Positions 10,866 through 22,725 of a stretch of DNA of 64,000 nt are shown piece by piece. The stretch is taken from contig NC_089451.1 of assembly GCF_026210795.1 (NCBI RefSeq), positions 186,001 to 250,000 on the forward strand. The letters are read 5' to 3'. How positions within the stretch are numbered: the stretch's first letter is position 1; each line of letters begins with the position of its first letter. The position numbers were made by a program, and so were the translations under genes. The notes beneath the pieces are model-generated. The model ran no database searches. It was not told the origin of the DNA and was given only the letters and a program-made list of their open reading frames with translations. This stretch comes from Rhizophagus irregularis. Its lineage: Eukaryota; Glomeromycota; Glomeromycetes; Glomerales; Glomeraceae.

Positions 10866-11703
10866 TTAGCTATGCGGATTGATATATGGATCGTTTCTTG
10901 CAGTTACAAGCTCTGGTTGTCCATGGCCATCATCTCTTACAAACGTTTTTTCAACAATTTCTTTAGGGTATTTAAACCTACAGAATTGCTTTCCTTCTTT
11001 GTCAATACGAAGACAATACCCTGGCCTGCATCGTGTATGATTTTGTAATTTATTTATCAAGTCGATATAGTCCTGCTGGTCATCACGTATTTCGCTCTTT
11101 TGCTTTTGACATGGATGCCGTTCAGGAACAGGCATATCAAGTCCTGAATTTATTGTGGTGACTAGATTATCGAGGTATTGTACAACTTCATTCATTACAT
11201 TTTCATCTTCTTTCATATGCTTCCATTCTATTGACGGTACACCTCTTCTTTTTTCTATTCCATGCATATGAACACTGCCACGATGCTGCCACTCAAACCT
11301 ATACCACCAATCTTCCAATTCCCACTTCTCTTTTAAAACATCATTAAAAAAAATCTCAAATCGCTTATAGAAAAACCAATCCGTGATATGAGGATTATCA
11401 ATGATGTTTTGTTGATGGTTTTTTGCCAAAGTTTCAGAATTTCCGTTAGATGACATAAGTTTGTGGAGCTTAGGCCAGTGCAAATCGGCAGCACTGAATG
11501 TAAAGAAATCTAATCCTTCTGGTCCTATTTGCTTAATCATATCGAACAACTCGCAACGTCTTCCATTCCAGAACTGCCGAGTTCCTCGTAATCCTTCACC
11601 ATATCGCATAATTTTATCAGCAATATGATTATCACCTGAAGAAATCCTTTCTTGGATGTCTGTAACTGTGATCTGTCCATCAGTTAAATTCTGTTTAACA
11701 TAA
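10866..11703 (-). pseudogene. Helitron Rep (HUH endonuclease) domain fragment
   Basis: The frame is open from about 11703, upstream of the first Met at 11609. The protein carries FFTFSAADLHWPKLH, then FEWQHRGSVHMHGI. The HMH of that last block is the HUH metal-binding motif of rolling-circle Rep proteins; Helitrons usually show RGSPHMHG, so one residue differs. Downstream is CRPGYCLR, a Cys-containing motif common in this family. The Rep would nick and join DNA ends during rolling-circle transposition. It ends at a stop at 10866 well before the helicase, so it is non-functional. Confidence 0.85.
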
Positions 11704-11873
11704 AGATGTAATATGTAATTATTTTTAGAAGGTTATAAGGTTGCAACTATTACAACATATATACAACACTTTTGTTGTAATTATAACACAATATTATAAT
11801 TATTATATAGTATTATAATTACTACTAGTATTGTAATTATTATATAGTGTTGTAATTATTTCCAATTATATAA

Positions 11874-12425
11874 CACAAGTTGAAAAGTGAAAAATCAGGT
11901 ATCAATTAGTCACCAATCGGCATTTTCGCCAAATACCGTCACCAATCAGGCAGTTTGCTAACTTTTGATCCAGTGATTAGAAAAGGATAAAATATAGCTC
12001 ATTGGAATCGTCTCAACATGACGAATCTAATGGTAGTAAAATCGCATCTCTAGGAATAATAGTTAATAAAAAATTAAATAAAATATAAATGATACATTTT
12101 TATTTTTATATTTTACTTAATTTCTCATCAAGTATTAATCCTAGAAATGTGATTTTACCACCATTAGATTCGTCATGTTGAGATGATTCCAATAAGCTAT
12201 ATTTCATCCTTTTCTGATCACTGGATCAAAAGTTAGCAAACTGCCTGATTGACGATACTTTGAAAAATGCAATCAACATGGAATCAGTCACCAATCAGGT
12301 ACCTGATTGGTGACTGATTGGTGACCGATTGGTGTCTGATTGGTGACCGATTGGTGTCTGATTGGTGACCGATTGGTGTCTGATTGGTGACCGATTGGTG
12401 CCTGATTTTTCACTTTCGACCTGTG
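11874..12425. mobile_element. Fold-back MITE with TAA target duplication (Harbinger-like)
   Basis: The left end reads CACAAGTTGAAAAGTGAAAA and the right end, read in reverse, CACAGGTCGAAAGTGAAAAA. Both are followed by ATCAGG. The two arms stay complementary far inwards (for example TGACGAATCTAATGG against CCATTAGATTCGTCA), giving an almost full-length palindrome with its centre near 12090. TAA at 11871-11873 and 12426-12428 would be the target duplication, as in PIF/Harbinger elements (TWA). There is no ORF. One arm carries an expanded minisatellite. Confidence 0.75.
12301..12412. repeat. GATTGGTG minisatellite inside the MITE right arm
   Basis: An 11-bp core (GATTGGTGACC or GATTGGTGTCT) repeats about nine to ten times. 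The two variants alternate, so the higher-order unit is 22 bp. The opposite arm of the palindrome has only a few copies of the complementary CACCAATC word, so the expansion is one-sided. Confidence 0.85.
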
Positions 12426-12638
12426 TAAATATGTATTATTATATATTAATTGTTTCTTTTATGATGATATTTGTTCTATAAAAACTTATTTTTGTAATTT
12501 TTATTTTTTAAAAAGGAAATTTTTGAACAATCATAAGTGTTGTAATATTACAACACTTTAACTTTAAAAGTAGTAATAGGTTGCAACCCTTACTATTACA
12601 ACACAAGGTAGTAATTATCAATTACATACTACATCTTT

Positions 12639-15600
12639 AGATGGGCATATTAAAAGATATGAAAACTCAAAGAGTTTTCGAACATTGTAGCAACTTTGTG
12701 GTATATATCAAATAGATGGAAAAAGCATTATTGAAGGTATATTAGAACAGCTAGGCATTTGTAGTTATCATTTTAACAATGATCAAAAAAATCTTCATGA
12801 GCTAGACTTTAAACAATTAAGAGACACAAGTCAAAGTGTACTTTATCGAAGAAGGTATTTATTTTGTAGAAAACTTTATTATTTTTTTACACGAAGCACA
12901 GGGTGTGAGAAATATTCATGGAAAATAATTGAAAGGAATATTCGAGTGATTTATAATGGCCAATTTAATTGTAGTGTGTTAGAACTATTTAATTCTTTAT
13001 ATGAACGTACTTTTGATAAAATTAAAAATCTTTGATATGTATGTTGTAATTGTTATGAACGTGAGGGAGGACATTTTCATATTAGACTGGGAAGAAGTCG
13101 AGAAACATTATCATATAAAAAAAGGGGAGATCATGAGAAGGATGTAAAAAAAAACTTGAAAATATTAGCCAATTGGCTTCTAAATGTCGCAAATAATAAA
13201 AAATTTGAATATCAAAAAAATATTCTTATGGCAATTATGTCACAAATTATTCCATTTTTTAATTCAAAAAATAAATCTACAATGGTATTGCAACTAGACA
13301 TATTTAACACACCTGATAAACCTCTCTATTCTAATCACAGTGCTCCAAATTATTTTATATTAAGAACAGTAATGAAATTAAATCAAATTCCTATCAAATT
13401 TTAAGAAGAGGAATTGGATGAGAGAAATTGGCCGGAAAATGGGACAAAAATTATGGCAATCATATAAACATCTTAAAAAAAATATAAATAACTTACAAAC
13501 TCCAGAAAGTCTTAATAATTATATCAGTGTATTTCCTGTGTCCTTGACAAATTTTTTTGAGTTTATACTTACAACAATATTGGAAAAAAAAACTGAAAAA
13601 TCCAATCGAAAATGATTCTTAAAAAATAAATCATTGAAGGAACTAGATTCGCAAAAAATCAACCATCTTTTTTCTTTATTAATTTCATCTCTAATCAATT
13701 TTACGTTTCCATACTTAAATTTGTGGCTACTAAATGTATTAGCTTCATTATGTCGATGACCAAAATTATTATCTTCATTGCATGACCTCTTGACCAAATG
13801 TTCTATTATTGGACATACAAATAGACATGAACGAAGATTGGAAAAAATACGGATAGAAAGTGCAGACCCTTTTAAATGTCTATTGACTAAAAAAAATGTC
13901 TTTAATTTGGCCGTGATTGATAATATTGATTTTAAAGAGAGAAGCTTTCAATTCAGAAATATCTATGATGTAACATGTGGTATATCACATGTCACATTAA
14001 GAATGGTATTTCAGTTTTTGCTACCAGAAGTTATTAGTGAAAATCCAGAACTAACACGTGAACTAAATATCAATACACAAATCTTTGGAATATCAAAAGA
14101 AATGCATGATATTATTTTTAAAATAAATGAAATTTTTATAAGTTCGTTAGCATTTCGGTATAATAAAAGACAAGAACTAGAATATAATAAAATTGATCTT
14201 ACAGCAATAAATTCAGAAATATTAAGATAAATAGAACTCGGCCGTAAACTTTTACCTTTGAATGTAGTCATACTGGAACCAAGTGGGTCTCCAAATGATG
14301 ATAATGAAATTTTACGTGCTACAGAAATGTATAGAAAAGATTTTTCCTTGGATGAGAATGATTTTCTAGATATTTGTGCAGATGAGGCAATATTCAGACA
14401 ATTAATTAAATGTCACAATAAATCAGAAAATATATGGCCTATCCTTGGTCAGTGGCACACCTCGAAGAATATGATGAATGCCTTGATTACATTATTTTCA
14501 AGTTATGGAATATATGATTTGGCTACAGCTTTGGGTGTAAAATTTTTGGATAAATTTGCAGCTATTATTGACTACCGATCTACAAGAAAGGTTTTAGAAT
14601 TAATCTGGGTTGCAGTTGGAGCAGCCATTAATATATATTTACAAAAAAATAAGATTAAAATTGAAGAAATACTATCTTGCTCTACAAATAAAAGAATATG
14701 CATAAGAATATGGTACTTATATTATGAGTGGTGTATGATATGGAAAACTCATCTTACCGGAATACGTTGTGGAATTATGAATTACAAAAATTTGGATTAG
14801 CAGCTTTTTTTCCACTTTTTCCTGCTGCAGAAAAAAGTAATTATGCTACTTCTGTTACACATTTTCTTGCAAATTTAAAAAAATATCCACTTTTAGAAAA
14901 AAAACTTCATCTTTGTGCTTCTATAAATTTAGCAAGAGAAGAACATTATCCTGCTTTTGATAAAGCATTAGAAACTCATGGCGTTACTTTATTAAGCAAA
15001 ATATTACTGGAAATTCATGTAATCAAGAAAATTTAGAGTTACAAATTAAAGCAATTCAAGAGGAAAGAAATCGAATAGACACATTATTAAATGAATTCCT
15101 AGATACTTACACATATCAATGAAAAAATCGCAACACAAATAATCATATTGAACCATTATGGAAATTAGTGCATGATTTATTAGAAGCATTTGAAATAGAT
15201 ATTCCTATTAATCATGACCTTTTCAAGAAAAACTCTCCACTCCAATTGAATCAAGAAGGACTAATAAGAATAAACCAAGCATATACAGATGGATTGAAGA
15301 GGATCAAGGAAATTTATCGGCAAGAAGTAATAAAAACTGAAGCAATTAATACTAAAGGGAGGAGAATATTGTCAGTAGTGAAAACTAAAATTTCTGAATT
15401 GCCAAAAAACAAAAAACCAAGAAGTAGTGCCATACCAAAAAATAACGAAAATCAATCATCTGATATGTTGCCCATTTAATCTAATGAACTTCTCAGTTAA
15501 AGGTAATTTAAAAAGAACAAATATTAAATTAGACGATCAAGAAAATGTTGAAAATGAGTCTCAAATAAAATGCCAAAGAACTATAACAACTGAAGAAGAA

Positions 15601-15742
15601 AAACAAATCTTAAGTTGCTTGTTACAAAAGGAAACAATACCCACAGAAGCCAAAATTAATGAAGTTTTAAGTAAACTGTTACAAGAATGAAATATTCAGC
15701 GCGTTAAAAGGTATTGGAATAATAATATTAGACATAAAAAGA
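12639..15742 (+). pseudogene. Decayed mobile-element-like gene (possibly DUF6589-type)
   Basis: A long coding relic on the plus strand with several frame changes. Pieces include 13156-13404, 13418-13615, 13778-14230, 14258-14800, 14728-15036, 15168-15479 and 15427-15690. The 13778 and 14258 pieces share one frame and are split only by a TAA at 14228-14230; a frameshift follows near 14740. Landmarks are CADEAIFRQL, ILGQWHTSKNMMNAL, SSYGIYDLATALGVKFLDK, then PAAEKSNYATSV and EEHYPAFDKALETHGV. This layout resembles fungal DUF6589-type proteins found in repetitive DNA, which is a memory-based suggestion. It is not functional. Confidence 0.6.
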
Positions 15743-16620
15743 AAAGTAAATAAGTAATATCTTTTTTTTCAAATAATTTAAGGGCAATAAAATCGATTTA
15801 TAATATTGAAAAAGTGCATTTTTATTATGAAAAAATGTTTTTACTTATTTAAAAAAAATTTAGTGTGTAAACTAACTTTATAAGTTAAAGTAAACGTAAC
15901 CAGCATATCTTTTTACGTATATTTCAGCTATTGTTAACATTTAACGACTTGAAATTAAAAAGGATCTTGAGAAAAAGACTGAACTAATGAAAAAAAGTTC
16001 AAATATTTTGAATTTCTATTTTAATTAATCAATGTTCAAAAGAAGGGAATTTAATACCTAAAATGGAAGTCGGAAATTGATTTTCTGTAATAAAATTATG
16101 ACGTTATATTATGTTTAAATAAGTTATCTTTGAACGAAGTTTTAAAGATTAATGTTACACAAAATTATAACAATTAGTAAATTGGTGTAACTGGATTTGT
16201 CTGGTGATTGTTAAGGTAGATGAAAATTTTATTTAATAATGAACTTTAAAAATATTTTATTAATGTTTCTTTTTTTTTCTTATTATAAGTTCCTTCTGAA
16301 TTTTGATTTGAGATTGTGACACTAGGTAAATTTTGTTCAAGACTTTTTTTTTATTGATTATTTTTTTAGAAACATTAACTAATATTTTTTTTTATTTTTA
16401 TGTAGGTTTTAATTTTTAAAAAATGGATTTCTTAAACTAATAAGTATATATAGATTTTGATCAATAAGTCACATGCTTGTAATTACGTAATCTGTCAAGA
16501 CCAATGATTGGTGCCAAGATTGGTGTTGAAGAGAAAAATAATAATATATGTATTATTATAGCTATAATATTATGTAAAAATATATATGTATATTTGTATA
16601 ATAAATATGTATAATAAATA

Positions 16621-16777
16621 TGAGGTTTTTGCAATAAAAAAGTATGAAACTCAAAAAAAATTTTAATTTTACTTTATATGCTAATTATGTTTTTTTTTAC
16701 TGAAATAAATGCAAATTTAATATTAATTCAATTTTAATTTTTTTTGAGTTTTGTACCTTTCTATTGCAAAGACCCCA
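16621..16777. mobile_element. 157-bp MITE with 11-bp direct flank duplication
   Basis: The left end TGAGGTTTTTGCAATA and the reversed right end TGGGGTCTTTGCAATA are inverted repeats. The complementarity continues through AACTCAAAAAAAA for about 50 bp on each side. TATAATAAATA occurs immediately before (16610-16620) and after (16778-16788). A 9-11 bp duplication would suit a Mutator-like element. The flank is AT-rich and itself partly duplicated, so chance agreement in the duplication length is possible. Confidence 0.6.
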
Positions 16778-19097
16778 TATAATAAATATAAATAATAACA
16801 ATTTTTGGTATTAAAATCGTTAAATAATATTATAAAATTATTAAAGCATAAGTGAATTATTGGTATTTGATATTTGTATGATACTTATCCAATTAGTACT
16901 CAATTTTTCACTAATATTGACAAAGTATAGTTTACTGATATTGTTCAGAATCTAAATAAAAATTTGCAGGAGATTGGAAATGATCATCAATACAATAAAA
17001 TAGCCAAATTAGTAAAGAATCAGTGAAAAATCAGGTTTATAATTTTTCTCTAATATACTATTATTTAACCAGTGTTTATAAGAATAGGTTTTCAAAAATT
17101 AGAACACAATCAGTACTAGGTTTGCATTATTGAAATCAAGAAGTATACTGAACTTAAAAGAATAGAGAAATGAGTTGTTAGTTAACAGCACTAATTCACT
17201 ACATGATTTAAGAAAAAAAGTTTCAATTAAACATAGCCAAAAAGCACTAAGGTTTCAATTCAATACATCCAAAAGATGCAAAAGCATACCTTATATGCAG
17301 GTTTCAATTCAATAAACCAAATTATTGGCAACACAGTTTTTTCCATTGGGCAATTCCTTTATTATGATATTCAATAAAATTACAAAATAAGTTTCTTTTA
17401 TACTGTACATATAAAAGGAATTTCATCTATCTTTAATGATATAATTTATTTTTTGCAATATTCTATATAATGATCTTTTATAAGTAGGGGAAATATTTTT
17501 TAAAATAAAATTTGGTTGTTTATTATGTAATTACGAAATAAAGTTATAAATGTTCAAATAATTACTTTAAATATAGTACTTTAATTTTAAATTTTCTTTG
17601 ATTTGATTTGATTTTTTTTTTTCTATAAATAACAATAAATAATTTCACAAGTTACTTTAAATAATTATAAAATAACAAACAATAATATATAAAATAAAAA
17701 TAATGATAATTTACATGTTTTAACAACTTTACCCTTATAATCAATCTTTTTAAAAGAAAATGTTATTATAAAAAAGTTGATATTTAAGAAGTATTATAAT
17801 AATACATATTTAATAATGATAATGATATAGAAGATTTTTGTAAGAAATTTTGTTGAGTTATGAATCAAAAGATTTTGAATGATTATGTGAAAATGTGAAA
17901 TTTGTGTGTAATTATGGATCAAAAATTATAATTGTAATTATGTGAAATTTGGATCAAAATATTTCAAATGATTTAAATACTTCTGCGGCAAATAATGATC
18001 ATGTAATATATCAATTAAAGAATTTTGTTCACGTGCTTATTTGAAGTTTGATTTTGATTTCTTGAATCTAATAAGTAAGGTTACACTTTTTACAATACAA
18101 ATAAATCATCGGATTACTGATAATGGAGATAATGGTAAACCATAATATTTACAAAAACGTATAAATTTATGAAAGATGGGTTTTACATGATAAGAAAGAG
18201 ATATTCATAATACAGGATTATTAGCCCTATGATTATTTTTCGGCGAAATGGTTTTCGGCGAAATGTTCCGATACCAATTTAGATATTCATAGGGATGAAA
18301 AAAAAAAGATTTTTTTTGATACTCTGATTATTCGGAGATTTAGGTAAAGTAGATTATTACCATTCTAAGGTTTTTGACACCTCTTAAAGATTTTTTAGAG
18401 TAAATAATGAAGAGATCTAACCAATTATTTATGAACGTGAAAAAAAAAAACATAAAAAACCCCCCCAAAAAATTTTTATATTTAGATTTACCAGTATCAA
18501 ATACTGTACTTAAACGATAGATTTACAAAAGTTTTTGTTTCCTTGACTTTGGCCTTATTTGGTTAAGTTTTAGTTGATCATTTTCTTTAACTAGTTCATA
18601 ATAGTTCATAATAAATTTATTTTTTTTATTAAGCTATAGCTTTTTTTGATCCGATAGATCGAATTGTTATTTAACTCCCGAAACATTATTCATCCTATAA
18701 TATTTAACTTCCATTTTCGTCCTTTCTATAGATTTACTATAGAAATTTTTGATATCATTATCAGGAAAAAAGTCATTCCCTTAAAACAAAATATCTTATT
18801 TGATGAACAATACCGATTGTTCTCTTAATTGATAGTCAAATAACTCAATAAATAACGAATAAACATATAACCATTGTAAAAATTGTAAAACATTGAAACA
18901 CTGAAACACTGAAACACTGAAACGTTCATGATTTTTTTTTAAAACGTTCTTGATTTTTAAGGAAGATTATCATAAATTTATCATAAATAGTAATTTCCTT
19001 GATCATTATACTCTCAAATATAATATAATTACTATATATTGATATATAAAAATACTTTCTTGATAAGTGACAGCCGTGGCCATAAAAAAAAAAAGGG

Positions 19098-19157
19098 TTG
19101 ATTTGAGGTTGATTTAAGGTTGATTTAGGGTTGATTTAGGATTTAGGGTTGATTTAA
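19098..19157. repeat. GGTTGATTT tandem repeat
   Basis: Five or six copies of GGTTGATTTA with small variants, in the non-coding region. Similar GTTGATTTGAGGTGATTTAAGG words occur near 25605-25630. Confidence 0.65.
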
Positions 19158-19204
19158 AATATTTAAATAATAAAATGATTCATAACAGGAAAACAAAACG
19201 TTTT

Positions 19205-19292
19205 ATCTGTTGAACAATCATCTGTGTCAACTGTGTCAACGTTCCGCGTATAACTTATCCGTTGAACAATCATCTGTGTCAACGTTCTGCTT
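19205..19292. repeat. Direct duplication around GTTGAACAATCATCTGTG
   Basis: GTTGAACAATCATCTGTGTC appears at about 19209 and again near 19261. Each copy is followed shortly by CAACGTTC and a short GC-containing tail. Confidence 0.65.
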
Positions 19293-20434
19293 GTAATAAT
19301 TATTGAACTACATTTATGCATATTCCTCGTAAATGAAACGGTTTATCCGCTGATTGTGGTACGTAAGACATTTTATTCATTCATTGTTGATTTTTTAGAT
19401 CTATTAATTTTAGCCCCTTTAAGCCCAAAATCATTCAAATTATTTAAAAAACCGTCTTTCATCATTTTTGATCAAACAATTTTGGCGCTTTGTCATAATG
19501 CATAAATCAACAACGTACAGTAGATCTTTAGATAATAATGCATCGTGTAACGAACCCAAATTTTTTTTTTTATATATGCTAATTAATAAAATCTTTTTTT
19601 ATTTTTTTTTTGATAATCTACTAAATATTTGTTTTTTAACTAGATTTTGAAAATAATAATAATAATAATATGTTGAATTAAAAATAGAGAAATAGATATC
19701 AAGTAAAATACAAAAAAGAAAAAAAAAATTTACAAAAAAAAAAAAAAAATTTCTTTTGAAACCCAGCACGTGAAATAAATTCCATTTTTAACCAACCTTT
19801 GTATAAAAAAAAATATCTAAATTTATATGCTTAATACCAAAAAAAATACGTTTCAAAATAAAAAAAAAATAATAAAAGAAAAATTCCTCTGATAATGTAA
19901 TACATTTTGCTAGATGAAAATATTTAATTAAAAAAAAAAGATAATCACATTCTCAAAGAAAATGTCTATGCTCTATATTTTGATTTACTCAAGTTTGGTA
20001 ATTAATTTAAAAAAAAAAACAGATATGAATGTTATCCCCGGGATATTTCGGATCCAGTGTCATTTGAATAATCAAATTATTTCCGATTCGACATCATCAT
20101 CATCATTATATTCTCTTGAAGTTGGATAATTCATGGAACTTATTGATCGAGAAGCAAAGAATGTGGTAAATTTGCTTCATCGATGAAGTATTAGATGATA
20201 AAAGATTGCCTAAAAGTGATTATAACTGAAAGGGTGATTAAGCTTGATGAATAAATATAACGTATTGTTTCTCATTTGTTTGGTATTGTTGCTAATTTGT
20301 TTGGTATTGTTGTATATATATGTTTGATATTGTTGGTAATGTTGGTAATGTTGGTATTGTCATCAACTTAGTCGTCACTCTCATCATTCATAAAAAAACT
20401 CGTGTGCAAAAATTAAAAAATATACAAACATACC

Positions 20435-22725
20435 TCAAGCACGAGAAGCCACAGTATTAACCCTAAACTGTGGCCGGCGTTGAGGTTGAGGTATTGCATC
20501 CATTATTGCATCATATAATTCATCTGCAGCAATAGGATTTCCAACCTATAAAGAAATAAAATAAATTAAATATAATATCGACCATATTTATTGGTAAAAC
20601 AATTATTAAGCAAACCTTGATTGCGAGATGAACGGGAATATTATCAGGTCCTTCAAATGCAACAAGTCTCACGAATTTTTCTTGTGCTCGTTCTACACTT
20701 ATTCCATTAAATAACGCAACATTCAAAATAACTTTTAATACACCATCAGCACGCATTACTAAACAATAATATATGAATGTTAGTAAAAAAAAAAAATCTT
20801 AAAAAATAAATTAAATTGTTTTGAAAAAAATCGAACCTATTCGTGGTGATTTTTTTTCATCTCTTGGAAAATTAAGTCTTAAAGTTCCAACACCTCGTTC
20901 TTTCCATTGTTGAGATTTATCCATCCAATATAATTTAGCTTTAATAGAATATCTAGTTATTTCATCTTCTTCACCGGTGACCACTAAATAAAAAAAAAAT
21001 TGTATATAAATTGGCCGGAACTTAATATATTAAAAACCTGATCTAAAAGTTCACCTTCTTTCTCTTGTAAAAGTGGTTTTGCACCTGTACCAAAAGTTAC
21101 TTCTTCTTCTTCACTCTCATCATTTTCGGAATCATCCTCATCCTTATCATCATCATCATGTTTATCAAAAATTGAAGTTCTTGTAGAAGATGAAGCTTGA
21201 ACAGCTGATTGGAAACCAAGACTTGGTGACGTTGCTGATGATCCGAATGATCCTAATGGTGTACTATATTTGGAATTAGAACCAAATATTCCATGTTGAG
21301 GAGGAGATTTGGAAATAGAATCAAACATACTCTTTTGAAGAGGAGTTGAAGTCGTAAAACTTGAAAACCCTAAAGGCTTATAATTTGCAAAGTAAATATA
21401 TTAGCAAATAATGTATCTGATGATTCACATATTAACGTCTTTATATTAATATATATATATATATATATTGATTTTTCAAGAGTCTACCTTAGAAGATGGT
21501 GTATAAAATGAAACCCCACTACCAAATACTTTAGTGGTAGGAGTAAACGAAGATCCAAAAATTTTAGTAGTAGAACTTTTACTTGGTGTGGTTATATTTG
21601 AATTAATTTCTTCGGTTTTTTTGGACTTTTCCTCTTCAATTTGAATTGATTCTTTTGTATGATCAACATTTTCAGTTTTATCAACATTTTCAGACGAATC
21701 TTTCAAACCTTTAATAACTTTTGGTGAATCATGTTCAATAGTAGTGTCTATTTTATGATCAGTATCATTATTGGTTGATTCCTTTACAGTTACTTCAGTG
21801 TCCTGATCCGGATGTTCAATTTTATCAGAATCATTTAAAATTTCTTCCTGATCTTTTTTACCCTCTACTTCAATTATATCATTCTCTTTCACTAATAATG
21901 ACTCAATTGATAATTTATTCTCATCATTTGTTTTAGATAATTTACGTGGAATACTAATAGTAAAAGATTCTTTTTCTTTATTAATATCATCTAACGCATT
22001 AGCAGTACGTTTTTTAGAAAGAACGGAAGAATTTTCATCATTTTCCAACGCATTAACTTCATTATCTTCACCAAGTTGGAATTCATCATCATAATTCATA
22101 TCTTCATCCTCAGAAGTATGACCTTCTTTTTCATCATCAACTTTCATTGAAGGGGAATCACCAACTTCTTCATTAACGTAAACATCAACTTTCATTGTTT
22201 CAACCTTTTTTTGTAGATTCCTCATAGATTCTGTAGTTTCACCACTAGATGTTTTAGGAATCTCTTCTTTCAAATCTTGTTCTTCATGTCGTCTATAAAA
22301 AAAAAACAAACAAACAAATTCCTCATTAATATAATTATAAAACATGCAAAGTAATAATTAATTAATTCATGTATAATTCATACTTCTTTTTTGATCGAAT
22401 GATTTTATTACCCTCTTCTGAAGAGTCAGAATGATGCTAATAAATAAAAAAAATTAATTTAACTAGCATAAATACAATGATCTACACAAAAAGAAAGAAT
22501 AAAAAAAGAAGTTTAAAAGAAGGTGATACCTCAACAGGTTTTTTCTCTGAAGTATCTATCGAGTTTTCCCGTTCTCTTTTACGTTTGATATCATCTACAT
22601 AAATTTTTTAGATTAAATAAGATTTGAATTAGTTGAACGTTTTAAATAAATAATATATATAAATTTTTTTTTTTTAACAGATCTTAAAAAGTTTTACCAT
22701 AAGTATTAACAGAAGTTGTAGCCAT
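20435..22725 (-). CDS. NUP2: Nup2/Nup50-type nucleoporin with Ran-binding domain
   Basis: Eight exons join in frame on the minus strand: 22698-22725, 22530-22594, 22384-22436, 21488-22292, 21055-21376, 20837-20983, 20616-20758 and 20435-20545. Together they give 557 residues, and every junction is GT...AG. The N-terminus is basic (DIKRKRERE), as in importin-binding Nup50/Nup2 proteins. The middle is long, acidic and Ser/Glu-rich with scattered FG motifs (FGSS, FGSG, FGSN, FGTG). From about residue 420 a RanBP1-type domain runs to near 540, with [29 protein letters not shown] and [15 protein letters not shown]. It should act at the nuclear basket in recycling importin alpha with Ran-GTP. For exon 5 I chose the donor GTGAAC at 21054, because the downstream alternative at 21037 puts the Ran-binding domain out of frame. 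Confidence 0.9.

Larger units (their letters stand above)
8458..11703 (-). mobile_element. Decayed Helitron (HUH Rep plus Pif1-like helicase)
   Basis: Read on the minus strand, the region gives in order a Helitron-like N-terminal Rep domain (11703 to 10866), a middle section (10679 to 10473 and neighbours) and a Pif1-family helicase (10090 to 8458). This is the standard RepHel order of fungal Helitrons. The pieces lie in different frames with many stops, so no functional protein can be made. The 5' side is cut at about 11703, where an unrelated inverted repeat begins. Confidence 0.85.
11701..12638. repeat. Older inverted repeat enclosing a younger MITE
   Basis: TAAAGATGTAATATGTAATT at 11701-11720 is matched in reverse at about 12618-12638 (ATTACATACTACATCTTTA). 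Both arms also share GGTTGCAAC and TTGTAATA words further in. The middle is interrupted by the fold-back MITE at 11874-12425. I could not identify a target-site duplication for the outer element. Confidence 0.5.
15743..20434. other. Gene-free, low-complexity region downstream of the nucleoporin gene
   Basis: There is no supported gene; the only ORF of size (19468-19650) is Phe/Asn low-complexity. It holds a small MITE (16621-16777), GGTTGATTT repeats (19098-19157), a direct duplication (19205-19292) and GTTGGTAAT repeats near 20265-20360. Confidence 0.55.
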
